16,935 nucleotides of DNA from CAZSLZ01 sp964607865. Lineage in GTDB: Bacteria > Vulcanimicrobiota > JAJTBE01 > CAZSLZ01. The position numbers and the translations under genes were made by a program. The notes below the pieces were generated by a model. The model saw nothing but the letters and a program-made list of their open reading frames with translations. It was not told the DNA's origin and made no database searches. Within the stretch, counting starts at the first letter, position 1; each line of letters begins with the position of its first letter. Location: NCBI GenBank assembly GCA_964607865.1, contig CAZSLZ010000067.1:1-16935 (forward strand). The letters are read 5' to 3'. Shown one piece after another: positions 7,289 to 15,423 of this stretch.

Positions 7289-7774
7289 ATGATTAAGCAA
7301 AGAAAAATAAAAGAAGTATGTGACAAACAAGGCCTGACAGTAGCCACAGCAGAATCCTGCTCCGGAGGTCTATTATCCAGCATATTAACCGACGAATCGG
7401 GAGCCTCCAATTATTTTATTGGGGGAGTTATCGCTTACAATAATGATATAAAGATAAACATACTTCATGTACCCTTTAAAATCATTTATACTTACGGTGC
7501 AGTCAGCGGAAAGACTGCTCTGGCAATGGCCAAGGGAGTCCGGGAGTTATTCGATACCGATATCGGCATTGGTATTACCGGAATTTGCGGCCCCACAGGT
7601 GGCACATCAGCAAAGCCAGTTGGCCTGGTGTTTATTGGCGGAACCTTCGAGGAAAACGAAATTATACGAGAATTCCGTCTCAGTGGCGACAGGCTGGAGA
7701 TTAAACAGACTGCCGCCCAGGAAGCAATGAACCTTATTTTAGAACTGCTTGGCGAAGATATAGTAGAAGAATAA
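7289..7774 (+). CDS. pncC: Nicotinamide-nucleotide amidase, CinA C-terminal domain protein
   Basis: The 161 residues form a stand-alone CinA C-terminal domain, which in characterised members deamidates nicotinamide mononucleotide to recycle pyridine nucleotides. Key motifs are TVATAESCSGG (20-27 region, with Ser23 the likely nucleophile), IGGVIAYNNDIKINILHV, YGAVS, and GITGICGPTGG followed by KPVGLVFIGG. The family more often has GIAGPxGG; here a Cys replaces the Ala. The length matches E. coli PncC (about 165) rather than the full CinA of many Bacillota, which carries an extra N-terminal domain. AAGGGA (7275-7280) lies eight bases before ATG. The gene stands alone after the acpP terminator and converges on the histidine kinase gene. 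Confidence 0.92.
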   Translation: MIKQRKIKEVCDKQGLTVATAESCSGGLLSSILTDESGASNYFIGGVIAYNNDIKINILHVPFKIIYTYGAVSGKTALAMAKGVRELFDTDIGIGITGICGPTGGTSAKPVGLVFIGGTFEENEIIREFRLSGDRLEIKQTAAQEAMNLILELLGEDIVEE

Positions 7775-7936
7775 TTTTTTTAAAATTATTTAAAAACTTG
7801 TTAGGATGACTTTGCCTGTCGATGAAAATTATTCATATTTCAGTAGTATATATAAAAATATATTTCATTTTGCAAATTTTGCAACATTTATTGATTAAAT
7901 TACCTATGTAATCCTCCCTTCTCAGAATATAATGCT
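7775..7936. other. Convergent AT-rich intergenic region with three small dyads
   Basis: This stretch separates the converging pncC and histidine kinase genes and has no GC-rich hairpin terminator. It holds three inverted repeats: ATGAA-N5-TTCAT (7822-7836), TTGCAAA-T-TTTGCAA (7870-7884) and ATTAC-N4-GTAAT (7899-7912). An AT-only run lies at 7847-7864. These may serve as weak bidirectional termination or protein sites; nothing decides between them. Confidence 0.4.
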
Positions 7937-10360
7937 CTACTGTGTTATTCGGTAAGCTGTCCCACGCCCTGGTGAAGTTCTCAGTTGCAGAAGATAGCCA
8001 GAATTCATGCACTTCTGTTCAATGTTTTTCAAGCCGAAATGTCCTTGTTTTTCTATTGACTCGTTTAAGGCAAAACCCGAACCGTTGTCTATTATGAAGA
8101 GGATAAAGCCATTACTATAACGGTTCATTTTTATTCTGATTTCTGTTGCACCCGAATGTTTACGGGCATTATTCAATATTTCTTTTACCAGTGATGTGAA
8201 ATTTGTGGAATGGCCAGGGGCCATGGTTTTTATCAAATCCAGCCCACTGAATTTAATTTCTGTTTTATGTCCTGTTTTTATGCGGGATATAAGTTCAATA
8301 AGTTCTTCATAATTGCGTTTGTTGTTTTCCCTGTTAACAGTTTTTGCTTTTCTTAGATCCGATATCAGTTTCCTGGTGTTTTTCAGGCTCATAGATATTG
8401 ATTGCTTAAGGTTTTCAAGCTCCTCGCAGGTATCGGGGTTATCTTCCTTAAGTTTATGCTCAATAAGGTTAATCTGAATTTTGGCGGCATAAATATCCTG
8501 GGCTATATCGTCATGAATGTTTTCTGCAACCTGAAAATTTTGATTTTTCAAGTTTTTTTCAAATTCCTGAATGGTGGTTTCCAATTCATGAGCCTGGCCA
8601 TTAAACTGTCGGGCGACTTCAATCTTTTCCATTACCGAAGTGAGTTTTTCCTGTAACTCCAAAAAGAAACTGCGGTCGCCAGGCTCAAAAATCAGACCAG
8701 CCGGAAATTCAAAAACCACACAACCGATACTGCCCTGAATTGAAAAAACAAGAGCCTGTCTGCTCCCGGACAACTCGATTAACCCGGCCTGACTGGTTTT
8801 TTCCTTAATAAGGTTTGAATCAATTTCTATGTTCTCACCCTGTATGTTAAAGGTTTCTTCCATATTTTCTGAACTTATGAATAATTTAACCCTGGCTGTG
8901 GGAAAAGCATTAGAGAAAAGTTTTTTTAAAACATCTGCCAACTCAGAATAGCTTTTACATTTTAAGAAATCTGCCAGTTTGAGAATTGACTTTTTGTTTT
9001 GTCCTGCCCAGTTTTCTGCAATTTGTTTATTTGTGAGCCCTGATATTTTCATCAGATTCCTAATCCGGCCTTTATTGAAAATTCTTTCCTCGGTGTTATA
9101 AAGGAAAGCCAGCCCCGCCGGATATTCAGCATTAACAACCGGGGCAAGGGGCAGTATAAGAAGGTCAGCTTTTTCTGTAAGTTCAATGAACTCTTTATAA
9201 ATATCCTGATCGGTGGCAATCTTTTCGATGTTTACGGGGGACAGAATAAAATAACCTTCGTTATTCAGTTTTTTTAATAAATATGGATCGGGTTCATATA
9301 GCTGGTTCTGAAAACCCGAAACGTTTGTTGCTTCCACCTGATGATAATTCTTGAAATTGGGTTTTCGAAAGAATGGTATAAAAACCAGGCCCAGTTCCTT
9401 TTTCAAATAATGACTCAATTTACGGTTATCGTTGACAAGCTCCGGGTTATTCTCCAGGTGAACCCTCGCTCTGGAATAGGAATCCATAAAATGCCCTGTT
9501 ACTATATTCATTAATTTGTTTATCGGAGATCTTAATGCAATATAAACAAGGGCAGTTGATACAGCTCCTGATATTCCAAAAGGCAACCTTTTTTGAGTCA
9601 GCCACAGTGGCTCCATGTTATTGACAAAATATCTATCAATGTAGATAAAGCTTACAGATAACAGAATAACAAAAGGGGGAATAAGTAAGTAATTAATCAA
9701 CGTTCTGAAATCAGGAGGGGGCTCCCGGTTGAAGTAAGGTTCCACAAGAATAAAAACTCCCAGCAGAGGCATGACGAAACTCAAATAGGGAGTTTCCTGC
9801 AGATAACCCACCGTTATAAAGTCAAAAATCAGGGCAAAAACCGTAATAAAAAGCGCAACTGCCCTATGCAGAATCTCTTTTCGTGGTAAATCCTTAAGTT
9901 GATTGCGAGCTGCGAAATATAACTTATATTCCACCCATCCAAAAGTTGAAACCAGGAAGATAAGGCTGAAAATTGTTTTGTAATAATTAAAATATATAAG
10001 TAAAAATGCAAAAACCAGGCTGGCAGTTAAAATTATTGCGCGAAGAAAATTGTATTGTTTTTCTGCCTGAAAAAAAACCAGGTAATATAAACAGGGCATA
10101 AAGCAGTATAGAAAGACAATTACATTTGCAAGAACAGACTTGAAACCCTCATTTACAGGCATAGTTAAAATTGAAATTAAAAGGAATATAAAAAAAATGT
10201 AAAAAACCAGCAAACCTATCTGGAGTTTTTTTATGGAAGTTTTCAGATTCTGTTCCACCCTCCAGAAAATGATGCTGGCAACAGCCATTGAAAAAATGGC
10301 AAGTTTGATTAAAGATGGGTAATGCCCGGAATTTAAAAGATCCAGGGGAAACTGAATCAT
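7937..10360 (-). CDS. Membrane sensor histidine kinase, NarL-type (HisKA_3)
   Basis: The 807-residue kinase pairs with the response regulator encoded just upstream. Residues 1-285 hold eight or nine hydrophobic segments with short loops, so the sensor is membrane-embedded. Residues 290-600 form a long cytoplasmic linker ending in a predicted coiled coil (585-610), with stretches that could be GAF-like. The HisKA_3 dimerisation helix carries phospho-acceptor His616 in VAENIHDDIAQD. The HATPase_c domain shows the N box EILNNARKHSGA (728-739), G1 DNGSGF (758-763) and G2 HFGLKNI (774-780). The ATG overlaps the TGA stop of the regulator gene in ATGA (10357-10360), with AGGGG just upstream, so translation is probably coupled. 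The signal sensed cannot be read from the sequence. Confidence 0.95.
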   Translation of the reverse strand: MIQFPLDLLNSGHYPSLIKLAIFSMAVASIIFWRVEQNLKTSIKKLQIGLLVFYIFFIFLLISILTMPVNEGFKSVLANVIVFLYCFMPCLYYLVFFQAEKQYNFLRAIILTASLVFAFLLIYFNYYKTIFSLIFLVSTFGWVEYKLYFAARNQLKDLPRKEILHRAVALFITVFALIFDFITVGYLQETPYLSFVMPLLGVFILVEPYFNREPPPDFRTLINYLLIPPFVILLSVSFIYIDRYFVNNMEPLWLTQKRLPFGISGAVSTALVYIALRSPINKLMNIVTGHFMDSYSRARVHLENNPELVNDNRKLSHYLKKELGLVFIPFFRKPNFKNYHQVEATNVSGFQNQLYEPDPYLLKKLNNEGYFILSPVNIEKIATDQDIYKEFIELTEKADLLILPLAPVVNAEYPAGLAFLYNTEERIFNKGRIRNLMKISGLTNKQIAENWAGQNKKSILKLADFLKCKSYSELADVLKKLFSNAFPTARVKLFISSENMEETFNIQGENIEIDSNLIKEKTSQAGLIELSGSRQALVFSIQGSIGCVVFEFPAGLIFEPGDRSFFLELQEKLTSVMEKIEVARQFNGQAHELETTIQEFEKNLKNQNFQVAENIHDDIAQDIYAAKIQINLIEHKLKEDNPDTCEELENLKQSISMSLKNTRKLISDLRKAKTVNRENNKRNYEELIELISRIKTGHKTEIKFSGLDLIKTMAPGHSTNFTSLVKEILNNARKHSGATEIRIKMNRYSNGFILFIIDNGSGFALNESIEKQGHFGLKNIEQKCMNSGYLLQLRTSPGRGTAYRITQ

Positions 10361-10995
10361 ATGTGCCCCTGTTTGATTGCCAGGGCTACGGCGTGGGCCC
10401 GGTCCCGGGCTTCCAGTTTACGAAAGATTTCTCTCAGGTGGTGTTTCACCGCGCCATGTTTAACTTCCATTCTTTCGGCAATTTCTCTGTTGGTGAAGCC
10501 TTTAGAAGCAAATTCCAGAATATCCAGTTCCAGGTTGGTAAGGTTAACTTCTTCGTTAAGTTTATAGTTCATATGAGAAAAGCGTTCCAGAACAGAACGG
10601 GTTACCGAAGGATCCAAAAAAGCATAGCCTCGGTAAACCTGACGGACTGCGCTGACCAGTTCCTCCACCGACACCTCTTTTGGCAAATACCCCAGAACTC
10701 CGGCATCGATAGATTTAAAAACATCTTCGTTATCGGTATAGGCTGAAAGAATAATTATCTTGAGAGCTGGGCATTTTCGCTGCATTTTCCTTGCAGCGAT
10801 TGCTCCGCTCATTTTGGGCATTTTAAGATCCATAATAATTACATCGCAATTATCATCGGTAATAAAATCAATAGCTTTTTCTGCCCTGCTCCACTGGCCC
10901 ACAACCTCAATGTCATATTCCAGGTTCAGGGTTTTTGCCAGTGTCTGCCTTAAAATATTGTGGTCATCTACCAGTGCAACTTTAATCTTATCCAG
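10357..10995 (-). CDS. NarL/LuxR-type response regulator, probable CTG start
   Basis: This is the DNA-binding partner of the adjacent kinase. From CTG at 10995-10993 it is 212 residues. The receiver has the acidic pair Asp10-Asp11 (VALVDDH), phospho-acceptor Asp56 (VIIMDLKMP), Ser84 and Lys106. A LuxR-type helix-turn-helix lies at about 150-208 (LTNLELDILEFASKGFTNREIAERM). The first ordinary start codon, GTG at 10902, would remove the first 31 residues, including the metal-binding acids. The frame stays open upstream to a TGA at 11007-11005, and no ATG, GTG or TTG occurs between. GAGGG (11006-11002) sits six bases before the CTG, favouring it; ATT codons at 11001-10999 and 10998-10996 are too close to that site. 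It lies 93 bases after miaB and may share its transcript. Confidence 0.88.
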   Translation of the reverse strand: MDKIKVALVDDHNILRQTLAKTLNLEYDIEVVGQWSRAEKAIDFITDDNCDVIIMDLKMPKMSGAIAARKMQRKCPALKIIILSAYTDNEDVFKSIDAGVLGYLPKEVSVEELVSAVRQVYRGYAFLDPSVTRSVLERFSHMNYKLNEEVNLTNLELDILEFASKGFTNREIAERMEVKHGAVKHHLREIFRKLEARDRAHAVALAIKQGHI

Positions 10996-11073
10996 AATAA
11001 TCCCTCACAATCACAGTTTTTATAATATATTTTCTGAACTCTGAAGTTATTCCATTTATATCTTTTCAACACG

Positions 11074-11089
11074 GTATGATATTTCATAC
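11074..11089. promoter_or_regulatory. Inverted repeat upstream of the response regulator
   Basis: GTATGA (11074-11079) and TCATAC (11084-11089) form a perfect 6-bp dyad with a 4-base spacer. It touches the miaB stop codon and lies about 80 bases before the regulator's start on the minus strand. Site shape and position would fit binding by the LuxR-type regulator or another dimer, but no good -35/-10 pair is visible nearby. Confidence 0.3.
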
Positions 11090-12402
11090 TATTTTTGAAC
11101 TATTTCACCAAGAAAACCCCAGGTGAAAGCGCTGGTTAATCTTACCTTCACAAGTTTGTTTAATAATTCGGAAGTACCGGGAAAATTCACAACCTTGTTC
11201 CCCTCGGTTCTTCCCGTCAACCTGTCAGGGTCTTTTTTGGAAACCGATTCCACCAACACTTCCTTTATTGCTCCCACCTGTTCTTCGTTTTTACGCCGGC
11301 TTATGTCATTCTGCATTTTTATCAGTTGATACAGCCGTTCTTTCTTTGTTTCCTCTTTATGATGGCCTCCCATTCTGGCAGCTGCGGTACCTTTTCTGAT
11401 AGAATATGCAAACATAAAAGCCTGATCGAAATCCATTCTTTTAATAAAGTCCAGGCTTTCCCTGAATTCTGCCTCGGTTTCGCCGGGAAAACCTACAATA
11501 ATATCGGTGGAAATTGTAATGCCGGGTACTTTTTTTCTTAATTCCGTTACTATCTGCTCATAACGTGCAGTATCATATTTGCGGTTCATTTTCTCAAGAA
11601 CCGAATCACTGCCTGATTGGATGGGCAGATGAACCCAGTTGCAGACTTTATCCAGGCTGCCTATAGCATCAATCAGTTCCGGCGCGAAATCCCCGGGATG
11701 TGGCGAAGTAAACCGAATTCTCTTGATACTTTCAACCCGGTTCAGCCTTTTTAATAAATCGGTAAAAGTAGGTCTTCCGGGGAGATCATTACCATAGGTA
11801 TTCACATTCTGCCCCAGCAAAAATATTTCTATAAACCCCTGCCTGGCAAGTTTCTCCACTTCCTCAACAATCTCCTGAAAAGGCCGGGATATAAGCCTGC
11901 CCCGCACATAGGGAACAATACAATAAGTACAGAAACAATCACAACCTATGCTTATAGTGACATAAGCTGTGGCTGAGCTTTCTCTGTGCAGGGGAGTCAC
12001 AAAATCCGCCCCGTCTTCTTTTGCCAAAACCAGGGAACTGCCTTTCCAGACTTCTTCCAACACTCCCGGCAGATCTTTTAAATTCTGGGTGCCCAGAACC
12101 AGATCAACATGTGAAAAACGCCTCTGCAGAGCGTCTTTGTCTTTCTGGGCAAGACAACCCAGAACTGCGATTATAAGGCCTGGGTTTTTTCTTTTTTGAG
12201 CCTTATACTGGCCCAGCCTGCCATAAATTTTTTGATCGGCGGAATCCCGAACACAGCAAGTGTTAAGAATAATAAGGTCGGCAGCGGAATCCGTTTCTAC
12301 CGGTATGCCCCCCATTGAATTCAATGTGGAGGCAATCACCTGGGAATCGTATTCGTTCATCTGGCAGCCGAAGGTATGAAGCTTGTAGTAAAATTTTTCC
12401 AT
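11089..12402 (-). CDS. miaB: tRNA-2-methylthio-N6-dimethylallyladenosine synthase
   Basis: MiaB is a radical-SAM methylthiotransferase that adds a methylthio group to i6A37 of tRNAs reading codons that begin with U. The 437-residue protein has the MTTase domain with cluster ligands Cys13 (GCQMNEYDS, the MiaB signature that separates it from MtaB and RimO), Cys49 and Cys83. The radical-SAM CX3CX2C motif is Cys154-Cys158-Cys161 in GCDCFCTYCIVPYVRGR. Cys156 is an extra cysteine where Asn is usual. A C-terminal TRAM domain covers about 370-437. It lies 28 bases after the 5'-nucleotidase on the same strand; its ribosome binding site is weak. mutS, a common neighbour in Bacillota, is not next to it. 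Confidence 0.97.
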   Translation of the reverse strand: MEKFYYKLHTFGCQMNEYDSQVIASTLNSMGGIPVETDSAADLIILNTCCVRDSADQKIYGRLGQYKAQKRKNPGLIIAVLGCLAQKDKDALQRRFSHVDLVLGTQNLKDLPGVLEEVWKGSSLVLAKEDGADFVTPLHRESSATAYVTISIGCDCFCTYCIVPYVRGRLISRPFQEIVEEVEKLARQGFIEIFLLGQNVNTYGNDLPGRPTFTDLLKRLNRVESIKRIRFTSPHPGDFAPELIDAIGSLDKVCNWVHLPIQSGSDSVLEKMNRKYDTARYEQIVTELRKKVPGITISTDIIVGFPGETEAEFRESLDFIKRMDFDQAFMFAYSIRKGTAAARMGGHHKEETKKERLYQLIKMQNDISRRKNEEQVGAIKEVLVESVSKKDPDRLTGRTEGNKVVNFPGTSELLNKLVKVRLTSAFTWGFLGEIVQK

Positions 12403-12430
12403 ATCTATTCATGAAAACCCCACAACTGGG

Positions 12431-13984
12431 TCAATGCCTGCCCCCCCTGGAATTTTCCATATTAATTCTGCCGGTTTCAGGATCTTCAACCTCGCCTTTT
12501 TCTTCAAGGTAGTTGGTAAAAACGCTTCTCAGGGTGGAATAATAACGAGGGGCAGTAGCAGCGGAAAAATCGTAACCGTCGCCCCCGGTAAAGATATAAT
12601 CTATTGTTGCCACCTTGTAAGTTTTTTCGGTGTCCAGGGCAATGCCCTCGATTTTTATGTCACCGACCCGGTTACCTTTGGGTTTTTTATAATCTATGGC
12701 CATGGTGATGCCTGCCACCTGCAGTGGCGTCCTGCCGCCGGCGCCGTGTTCCAGAATAGTTTTTATATCCCTGCCTTTCATATTGATTGTCATTACTGTG
12801 TTTTCAAAAGGAAGAATCTTATACATTTCCCTTACGGTTACTTCTCCCTGATAAAGATCGCTGCGTATTCCGCCGGGATTTACGAAAGCTACATCAGCCC
12901 CGGTCATGGCAATCATACTGTCGCAAATCATATTACCCAATGGCGAGTCACCATGGTTTGCCGTTATGCCCCTGGACAGGTCTTCTTTCAAAACTGCCAC
13001 TTTTTTTCCCATTTTTTCGCTGATCTTTTGATCGTATTTATCCACAATGGCCAGAATTGCCGGGTCTGGCTCCAGTTCATCACATAAGACCGGTTTAATT
13101 TCGTGTTCAATGGTATGAGATAAAATTTTCCGGTTTTCGGGATCAAATTCAATTTTTAATTGTCCCAGAAATTCCCCTTTGGCTCCTGCCTGAACCACCA
13201 GGGTTTTGCCCACGGTTTTGGTGGTATAATTCCGGGTGTGGCTGTGCCCCCCCACAATAACATCAATCTGGGGGACATCTGCTGCCAGTTTCAAATCAGG
13301 GTTCAAGCCCTGATGGCTCAAAACCAGAATCAGGTCAACATTTTCCTTCTGTAACACTGGTAAATATTTTTTTATGGCAGTTGCGGGATTTACAAATTTC
13401 AACCCTTTTGTATTGCTGGGCATGGTAATATACTTGGTTTCCGGGGTTGTAACACCAAGAATGCCCAGTTTTATGGAGTTAACTTCTTTTATTATGAAAG
13501 GTTTCAAAAATGGCAAAGTTTTTTCCGGGTCATTCTCATAAACAATATTGGAAGAAACCATAGGAAATTCGGCCTGCTCCGCCATATTCTGCAATGCTTT
13601 CTGACCCCAGTCAAACTCGTGGTTGCCCGGAGTCATAGCATCGTAATTCAGGGCGTTCATAATCTCAACAACAGAAAGCCCTTCAAAAATATTGGAAATT
13701 GGAGTCCCCTGGGCAATATCCCCGGCGCTGACAAGTATGGATTCACCGGGATTTTCCTGCCGGGCCCGCTTAATCATGGTGGCAAGGTAAGCAGAACCGC
13801 CCACCAGGCCATTTCTGCTCAGAGATTTATCTTTCAATGGTTTCATATTGCCGTGAAAATCATTGGTGTGAAGGATTATCAGGGTTTTACTATCGTCTTT
13901 TGCCTGGACATTAAAAGAAAAAAGCCCTGTTATCAGGGCAAACAACACAATGAGCCCCAATAAATTCTTATTCATTTTTCTCAT
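12431..13984 (-). CDS. Secreted 5'-nucleotidase / cyclic phosphodiesterase (UshA family)
   Basis: This two-domain metallophosphoesterase acts outside the membrane, probably releasing nucleosides and phosphate from nucleotides. I start it at the ATG at 13984 because AAGGAG (13997-13992) lies seven bases upstream and a signal peptide ending in VQA follows directly. The upstream in-frame ATG at 14062 would place 26 charged residues before the signal. From this start (517 residues) the metal ligands are Asp42 and His44 (HTNDFHGN), Asp89 (SAGDIAQG), Asn121-His122 (GNHEFDWG), His224, and His247/His249 (GGHSHT). The C-terminal substrate domain has NPGGIRSD and FTGGDGYDF. The start overlaps the end of the MobA-like gene by 17 bases, indicating coupling. 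Exact substrate is uncertain. Confidence 0.93.
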   Translation of the reverse strand: MRKMNKNLLGLIVLFALITGLFSFNVQAKDDSKTLIILHTNDFHGNMKPLKDKSLSRNGLVGGSAYLATMIKRARQENPGESILVSAGDIAQGTPISNIFEGLSVVEIMNALNYDAMTPGNHEFDWGQKALQNMAEQAEFPMVSSNIVYENDPEKTLPFLKPFIIKEVNSIKLGILGVTTPETKYITMPSNTKGLKFVNPATAIKKYLPVLQKENVDLILVLSHQGLNPDLKLAADVPQIDVIVGGHSHTRNYTTKTVGKTLVVQAGAKGEFLGQLKIEFDPENRKILSHTIEHEIKPVLCDELEPDPAILAIVDKYDQKISEKMGKKVAVLKEDLSRGITANHGDSPLGNMICDSMIAMTGADVAFVNPGGIRSDLYQGEVTVREMYKILPFENTVMTINMKGRDIKTILEHGAGGRTPLQVAGITMAIDYKKPKGNRVGDIKIEGIALDTEKTYKVATIDYIFTGGDGYDFSAATAPRYYSTLRSVFTNYLEEKGEVEDPETGRINMENSRGGRH

Positions 13985-14924
13985 TTCTTTTCTCCTTTTC
14001 TGAGGTTGTTTTTGCTTCTTCCAGAGATAACTGCTCCGCTCCGGGCTGTCCTGCTTCTTCATTTACAGTAGAATTGGCCCCGGATTTTGTTTCCTTATTC
14101 AGCCTGGCAGTAGGCCTGGCAAGTAAATCATTCAGTTTTTCTAAAGAAATGTCACTCCCAGAGCCATTCTTTTTCTGGGGTTTTTGCAGGCCGGCATCAG
14201 TTTTCATTTCCCTGGTTTCTTTGTTATTTCTTTTTGCGGCAATCTGCTCTTCAATCTCTTTTCTGGTGGATTTTTTTTCTAAAGGCTCCCTGGGAGGCTC
14301 CGGCCTGTCTTCGCTGGCAGCGGCCTGCTCCTTTCTTTCCAGCTCCTGGCTGTCCATGCTTTCCAACTCCTGAATACGATCAATACCCTTTATTACTCCG
14401 GGGTTTTTTACCTCCAGTTTATAAACATCACTGGGGAATTTATTTATAATGGTATTGCCCAGCTGGTTCCCCATCAGCCGGCTTAAATATTTAAAATATT
14501 TCTTATCAAAAATATAAGGCTTGCCGAATTCATCTTCATATTGGGGAATTAAAATACCGTATTTGTCCTGTTCAAAATATTCAATCATCCGGTTTAAAAG
14601 CGAAGATGTAAGAAGAGGGTATTCGCCCAGGGCAATTAAAACCGCATCAGTTTGAGGGTTTAACAATGACATGGCAATACGGATATATGAGGACATACCC
14701 CGCTCAAACCGGTGGTTCATAAGAAGCCTGGCTTTGCCGTCCTTGATTTTTATCTTGTTTAATATAAGGTGGTAATCTCTGCCCAGAACCAGCAATACCT
14801 CATCCAACCTGGATTGAAGCATGGCTTCCAGTGGATACTTCAACAAGGGTTTGCCCTTGAAATTGGTAGTCTGCCACTGATTCTTCTTGGAAAAACCATC
14901 ACCAATTAATATTCCAGTTATCAT
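13968..14924 (-). CDS. MobA/MocA-like nucleotidyltransferase with degenerate motifs and charged tail
   Basis: Residues 1-187 of 318 look like the MobA/MocA fold (NTP_transf_3) that attaches nucleotides to molybdopterin: ITGILIGDGFS, GKPLLKYPLEAML, DEVLLVLG, a helix after NHRFERGMSSYIRIAMSLL, and EFGKPYIF. The catalytic motifs are eroded. The usual LAAGxSxRMGxxK appears as LIGDGFSKKNQW and the usual LADMP as ALGEYP, so the metal-binding Asp is Glu101 and the Arg-Met-Gly is gone. Residues 188-318 are a Glu/Lys/Arg-rich, probably disordered tail. GAGGT lies five bases before ATG. It starts 13 bases after the 2Fe-2S subunit gene and overlaps the 5'-nucleotidase. Its place beside a molybdenum-hydroxylase subunit suggests a cofactor or assembly role, perhaps non-catalytic. 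Fold assignment is moderately sure; activity is not. Confidence 0.72.
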   Translation of the reverse strand: MITGILIGDGFSKKNQWQTTNFKGKPLLKYPLEAMLQSRLDEVLLVLGRDYHLILNKIKIKDGKARLLMNHRFERGMSSYIRIAMSLLNPQTDAVLIALGEYPLLTSSLLNRMIEYFEQDKYGILIPQYEDEFGKPYIFDKKYFKYLSRLMGNQLGNTIINKFPSDVYKLEVKNPGVIKGIDRIQELESMDSQELERKEQAAASEDRPEPPREPLEKKSTRKEIEEQIAAKRNNKETREMKTDAGLQKPQKKNGSGSDISLEKLNDLLARPTARLNKETKSGANSTVNEEAGQPGAEQLSLEEAKTTSEKEKRNEKNE

Positions 14925-14937
14925 TCAAGACCTCAGT

Positions 14938-15423
14938 TCAATTCTCTTCCATTTGCTCTGCAGCGGTTTCTATGGCTTCCACAATTTTTTTATAGCCGGT
15001 ACACCGGCATAAATTACCGGAAATGGCTTCTTTAATATCGGGCCTGGAAGGTTTAGAATTCGCATCCAGCAAAGCTTTTGCCGATAAGATCATACCTGGG
15101 ATGCAAAAACCGCATTGAACCGCCCCCTTATCAATAAAAGCCTGTTGAAGAGGGTGAAGCTTGCCATTGGTACTCAATCCTTCAATGGTGGTAATTTCCG
15201 CGTCCTGGGCCTGCCCCGCAAAAACCAGGCAGGAATTAACGGTCTTTCCGTTCATTATTACAGTACAGGCTCCACAGTCGCCTTCCCGGCAGCCCGCCTT
15301 GGTTCCTGTCAAATGCAGGTCTTCTCTCAGCACATCAAGTAGAGATTTTTCCGGTGGTGTTTCCACTGTTATTTTTTTTCCGTTTACAGTAAAAGAAACG
15401 GTAATCAAATCATTCTTCTTCAT
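14938..15423 (-). CDS. 2Fe-2S small subunit of a molybdenum hydroxylase (CoxS/XdhC-like)
   Basis: This 161-residue protein carries the two [2Fe-2S] clusters that pass electrons in xanthine dehydrogenase, CO dehydrogenase and aldehyde oxidoreductase type enzymes. The plant-ferredoxin-like cluster uses Cys45, Cys50, Cys53 and Cys65 (AGCREGDCGACTV, NSC). The second, all-helical cluster uses Cys104, Cys107, Cys139 and Cys141 (QCGFCIPGM, GNLCRCTGY). All eight ligands are present and length is normal. The molybdenum-binding large subunit and FAD subunit that usually accompany it are not in the window: upstream is an HD-GYP gene, downstream the MobA-like gene. No Shine-Dalgarno sequence precedes the ATG. 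A lone TATAAT lies about 55 bases upstream. The substrate cannot be predicted. Confidence 0.95.
   Translation of the reverse strand: MKKNDLITVSFTVNGKKITVETPPEKSLLDVLREDLHLTGTKAGCREGDCGACTVIMNGKTVNSCLVFAGQAQDAEITTIEGLSTNGKLHPLQQAFIDKGAVQCGFCIPGMILSAKALLDANSKPSRPDIKEAISGNLCRCTGYKKIVEAIETAAEQMEEN

Noticed and set aside
12441..12447. Run of seven C at the end of the 5'-nucleotidase gene, with a similar run of seven G at 16135-16141 in the HD-GYP gene, as possible slippage sites
   Set aside because: Both genes are in frame, the runs are short, and both encode plausible residues (Gly-Gly, Pro-Pro), so phase variation is not supported.
12434..13087. 217-codon open frame antisense to the 5'-nucleotidase
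   Set aside because: Composition is typical of a shadow frame, and the opposite strand encodes conserved nucleotidase motifs here.
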